A stretch of 64,000 nucleotides of DNA from positions 62,001-126,000 of the forward strand of contig PYGH01000003.1 of the NCBI GenBank assembly GCA_003014445.1. The letters run 5' to 3'. Origin of the DNA: Fusobacterium naviforme (GTDB lineage Bacteria; Bacillota; Clostridia; Lachnospirales; Lachnospiraceae). Numbering within the stretch: the first letter of the stretch is position 1; every line of letters starts with the position of its first letter. The translations under genes and the position numbers were made by a program. The notes beneath the pieces are model-generated. The model had not been told where the DNA came from. It did no database searches and saw only the letters and a program-made list of their open reading frames with translations. Shown piece after piece: positions 63,453 to 64,000 of this stretch.

Positions 63453-64000
63453 TCACAGTCTGTCGCCGTACATCTTATCAAAATAAGACCGGTATTCTCC
63501 GTTCACGATATGCTCCCACCAGTCCTTGTGGTCGAGATACCACTGAATTGTGACCGGGATCCCCGTATCAAAGGTATACTCCGGCTTCCAGTGAAGCTCT
63601 GTCTCGATCTTCGTCGGATCCATCGCGTAGCGCAGATCATGTCCCGGACGGTCCTTCACATACTGAATGAGGCTCTCCGGCTTATCGAGCGCCTTCAGGA
63701 TCGTCTTCACGACCTCCAGATTGCTGCGCTCATTGTGTCCTCCGATGTTATAGACCTCTCCCTCTCTTCCCTCTCGCACCACGAGATCTATCGCCGAGCA
63801 GTGATCCGTGACATACAGCCAGTCGCGGATATTTTCCCCGTTTCCGTACACCGGGATCTCCTCATCATTCAGCGCGCGGCTTATCACAAGCGGAATCAGC
63901 TTCTCCGGAAAGTGGTAGGGCCCGTAATTATTCGAGCAGCGGCTGATCGTCACCGGCAGTCCGTAGGTTCTGTGATAGGCCATCACAAAGAGATCTGCAC
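63453..64000 (-). CDS. rfbB: dTDP-glucose 4,6-dehydratase (partial, C-terminal part)
   Basis: The last about 182 residues of the enzyme that makes dTDP-4-keto-6-deoxyglucose; the gene runs off the right edge. The visible part opens with [16 protein letters not shown], then [21 protein letters not shown] and [14 protein letters not shown], all standard for RmlB; the catalytic Tyr-x3-Lys must lie just beyond the window edge. rfbA and rfbC are not in the window and may precede it. Confidence 0.95.
   Translation of the reverse strand, partial: ADLFVMAYHRTYGLPVTISRCSNNYGPYHFPEKLIPLVISRALNDEEIPVYGNGENIRDWLYVTDHCSAIDLVVREGREGEVYNIGGHNERSNLEVVKTILKALDKPESLIQYVKDRPGHDLRYAMDPTKIETELHWKPEYTFDTGIPVTIQWYLDHKDWWEHIVNGEYRSYFDKMYGDRL

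Overview
The window reads as a chromosomal segment of a Gram-positive clostridial bacterium, most likely a relatively GC-rich member of the Lachnospiraceae. This rests on the sequence types of RpoB, RpoC, EF-Tu and EF-G, on strong AGGAGG ribosome-binding sites, on TTGACA/TATAAT promoters with 17-bp spacing, and on the accompanying families (DUF1934, DUF2142, DUF2304, BCCT and AGCS transporters, LicD). The assignment is inference; no 16S gene is present. Nearly all genes lie on the minus strand, so the biology reads from high to low coordinates.

Layout. 1-7171: a tetR-adaptor-RND pump-TolC-like-TolC-like efflux operon behind a consensus promoter bracketed by two copies of a palindromic operator. 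7285-12119: a secreted protein, a VOC protein, a YjbR/MmcQ protein, an acyltransferase and an alanine/glycine symporter. 12141-24682: the informational block rpoB-rpoC, then rpsL-rpsG-fusA-tuf, with several clear promoters and hairpins. 24693-33262: a divergent small membrane protein, then a housekeeping series read leftwards: lipoprotein, metallo-hydrolase, Maf, cyclophilin, GNAT, ispE, GntR regulator, ddl, murI, DUF1934. 33391-35261: a plus-strand BCCT transporter with a translationally coupled XRE regulator.

35127-44100 is a first surface-glycan cluster (SIS isomerase, glycosyltransferase, three large polytopic membrane proteins, LicD transferase, undecaprenyl-type glycosyltransferase). 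44279-46014 is a small disturbed region: a zinc-ribbon protein, an ahpC gene broken by one extra base, fragments of an integrase and of a winged-helix protein, and a tRNA-Ala(CGC) with its own promoter and terminator. 46176-64000 is a second, larger glycan cluster: rfbB and rfbD (dTDP-rhamnose), glmM, leuA, a GT8 enzyme, several GT2 enzymes, a Wzx-like flippase, DUF2304 and DUF2142 membrane proteins, a Wzm/Wzt ABC exporter whose ATPase carries a C-terminal glycan-binding-type domain, and a 1281-residue protein joining methyltransferase, kinase-like, coiled-coil, GT2 and GT4 regions.

The most striking content is this last group. The giant protein is the immediate downstream neighbour of Wzt (start and stop codons overlap) and has the parts list of a chain-terminator/length-ruler (as in E. 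coli O9a WbdD) fused to glycosyltransferases. Together with a Wzt that has a terminus-recognition type domain, it suggests a terminate-then-export glycan pathway in a Gram-positive cell. The other points worth attention are the ahpC frameshift, the integration scar beside the tRNA, the hairpin lying at the probable transcription start of the rpsL operon, and a 135-bp convergent gene overlap at 35127-35261.
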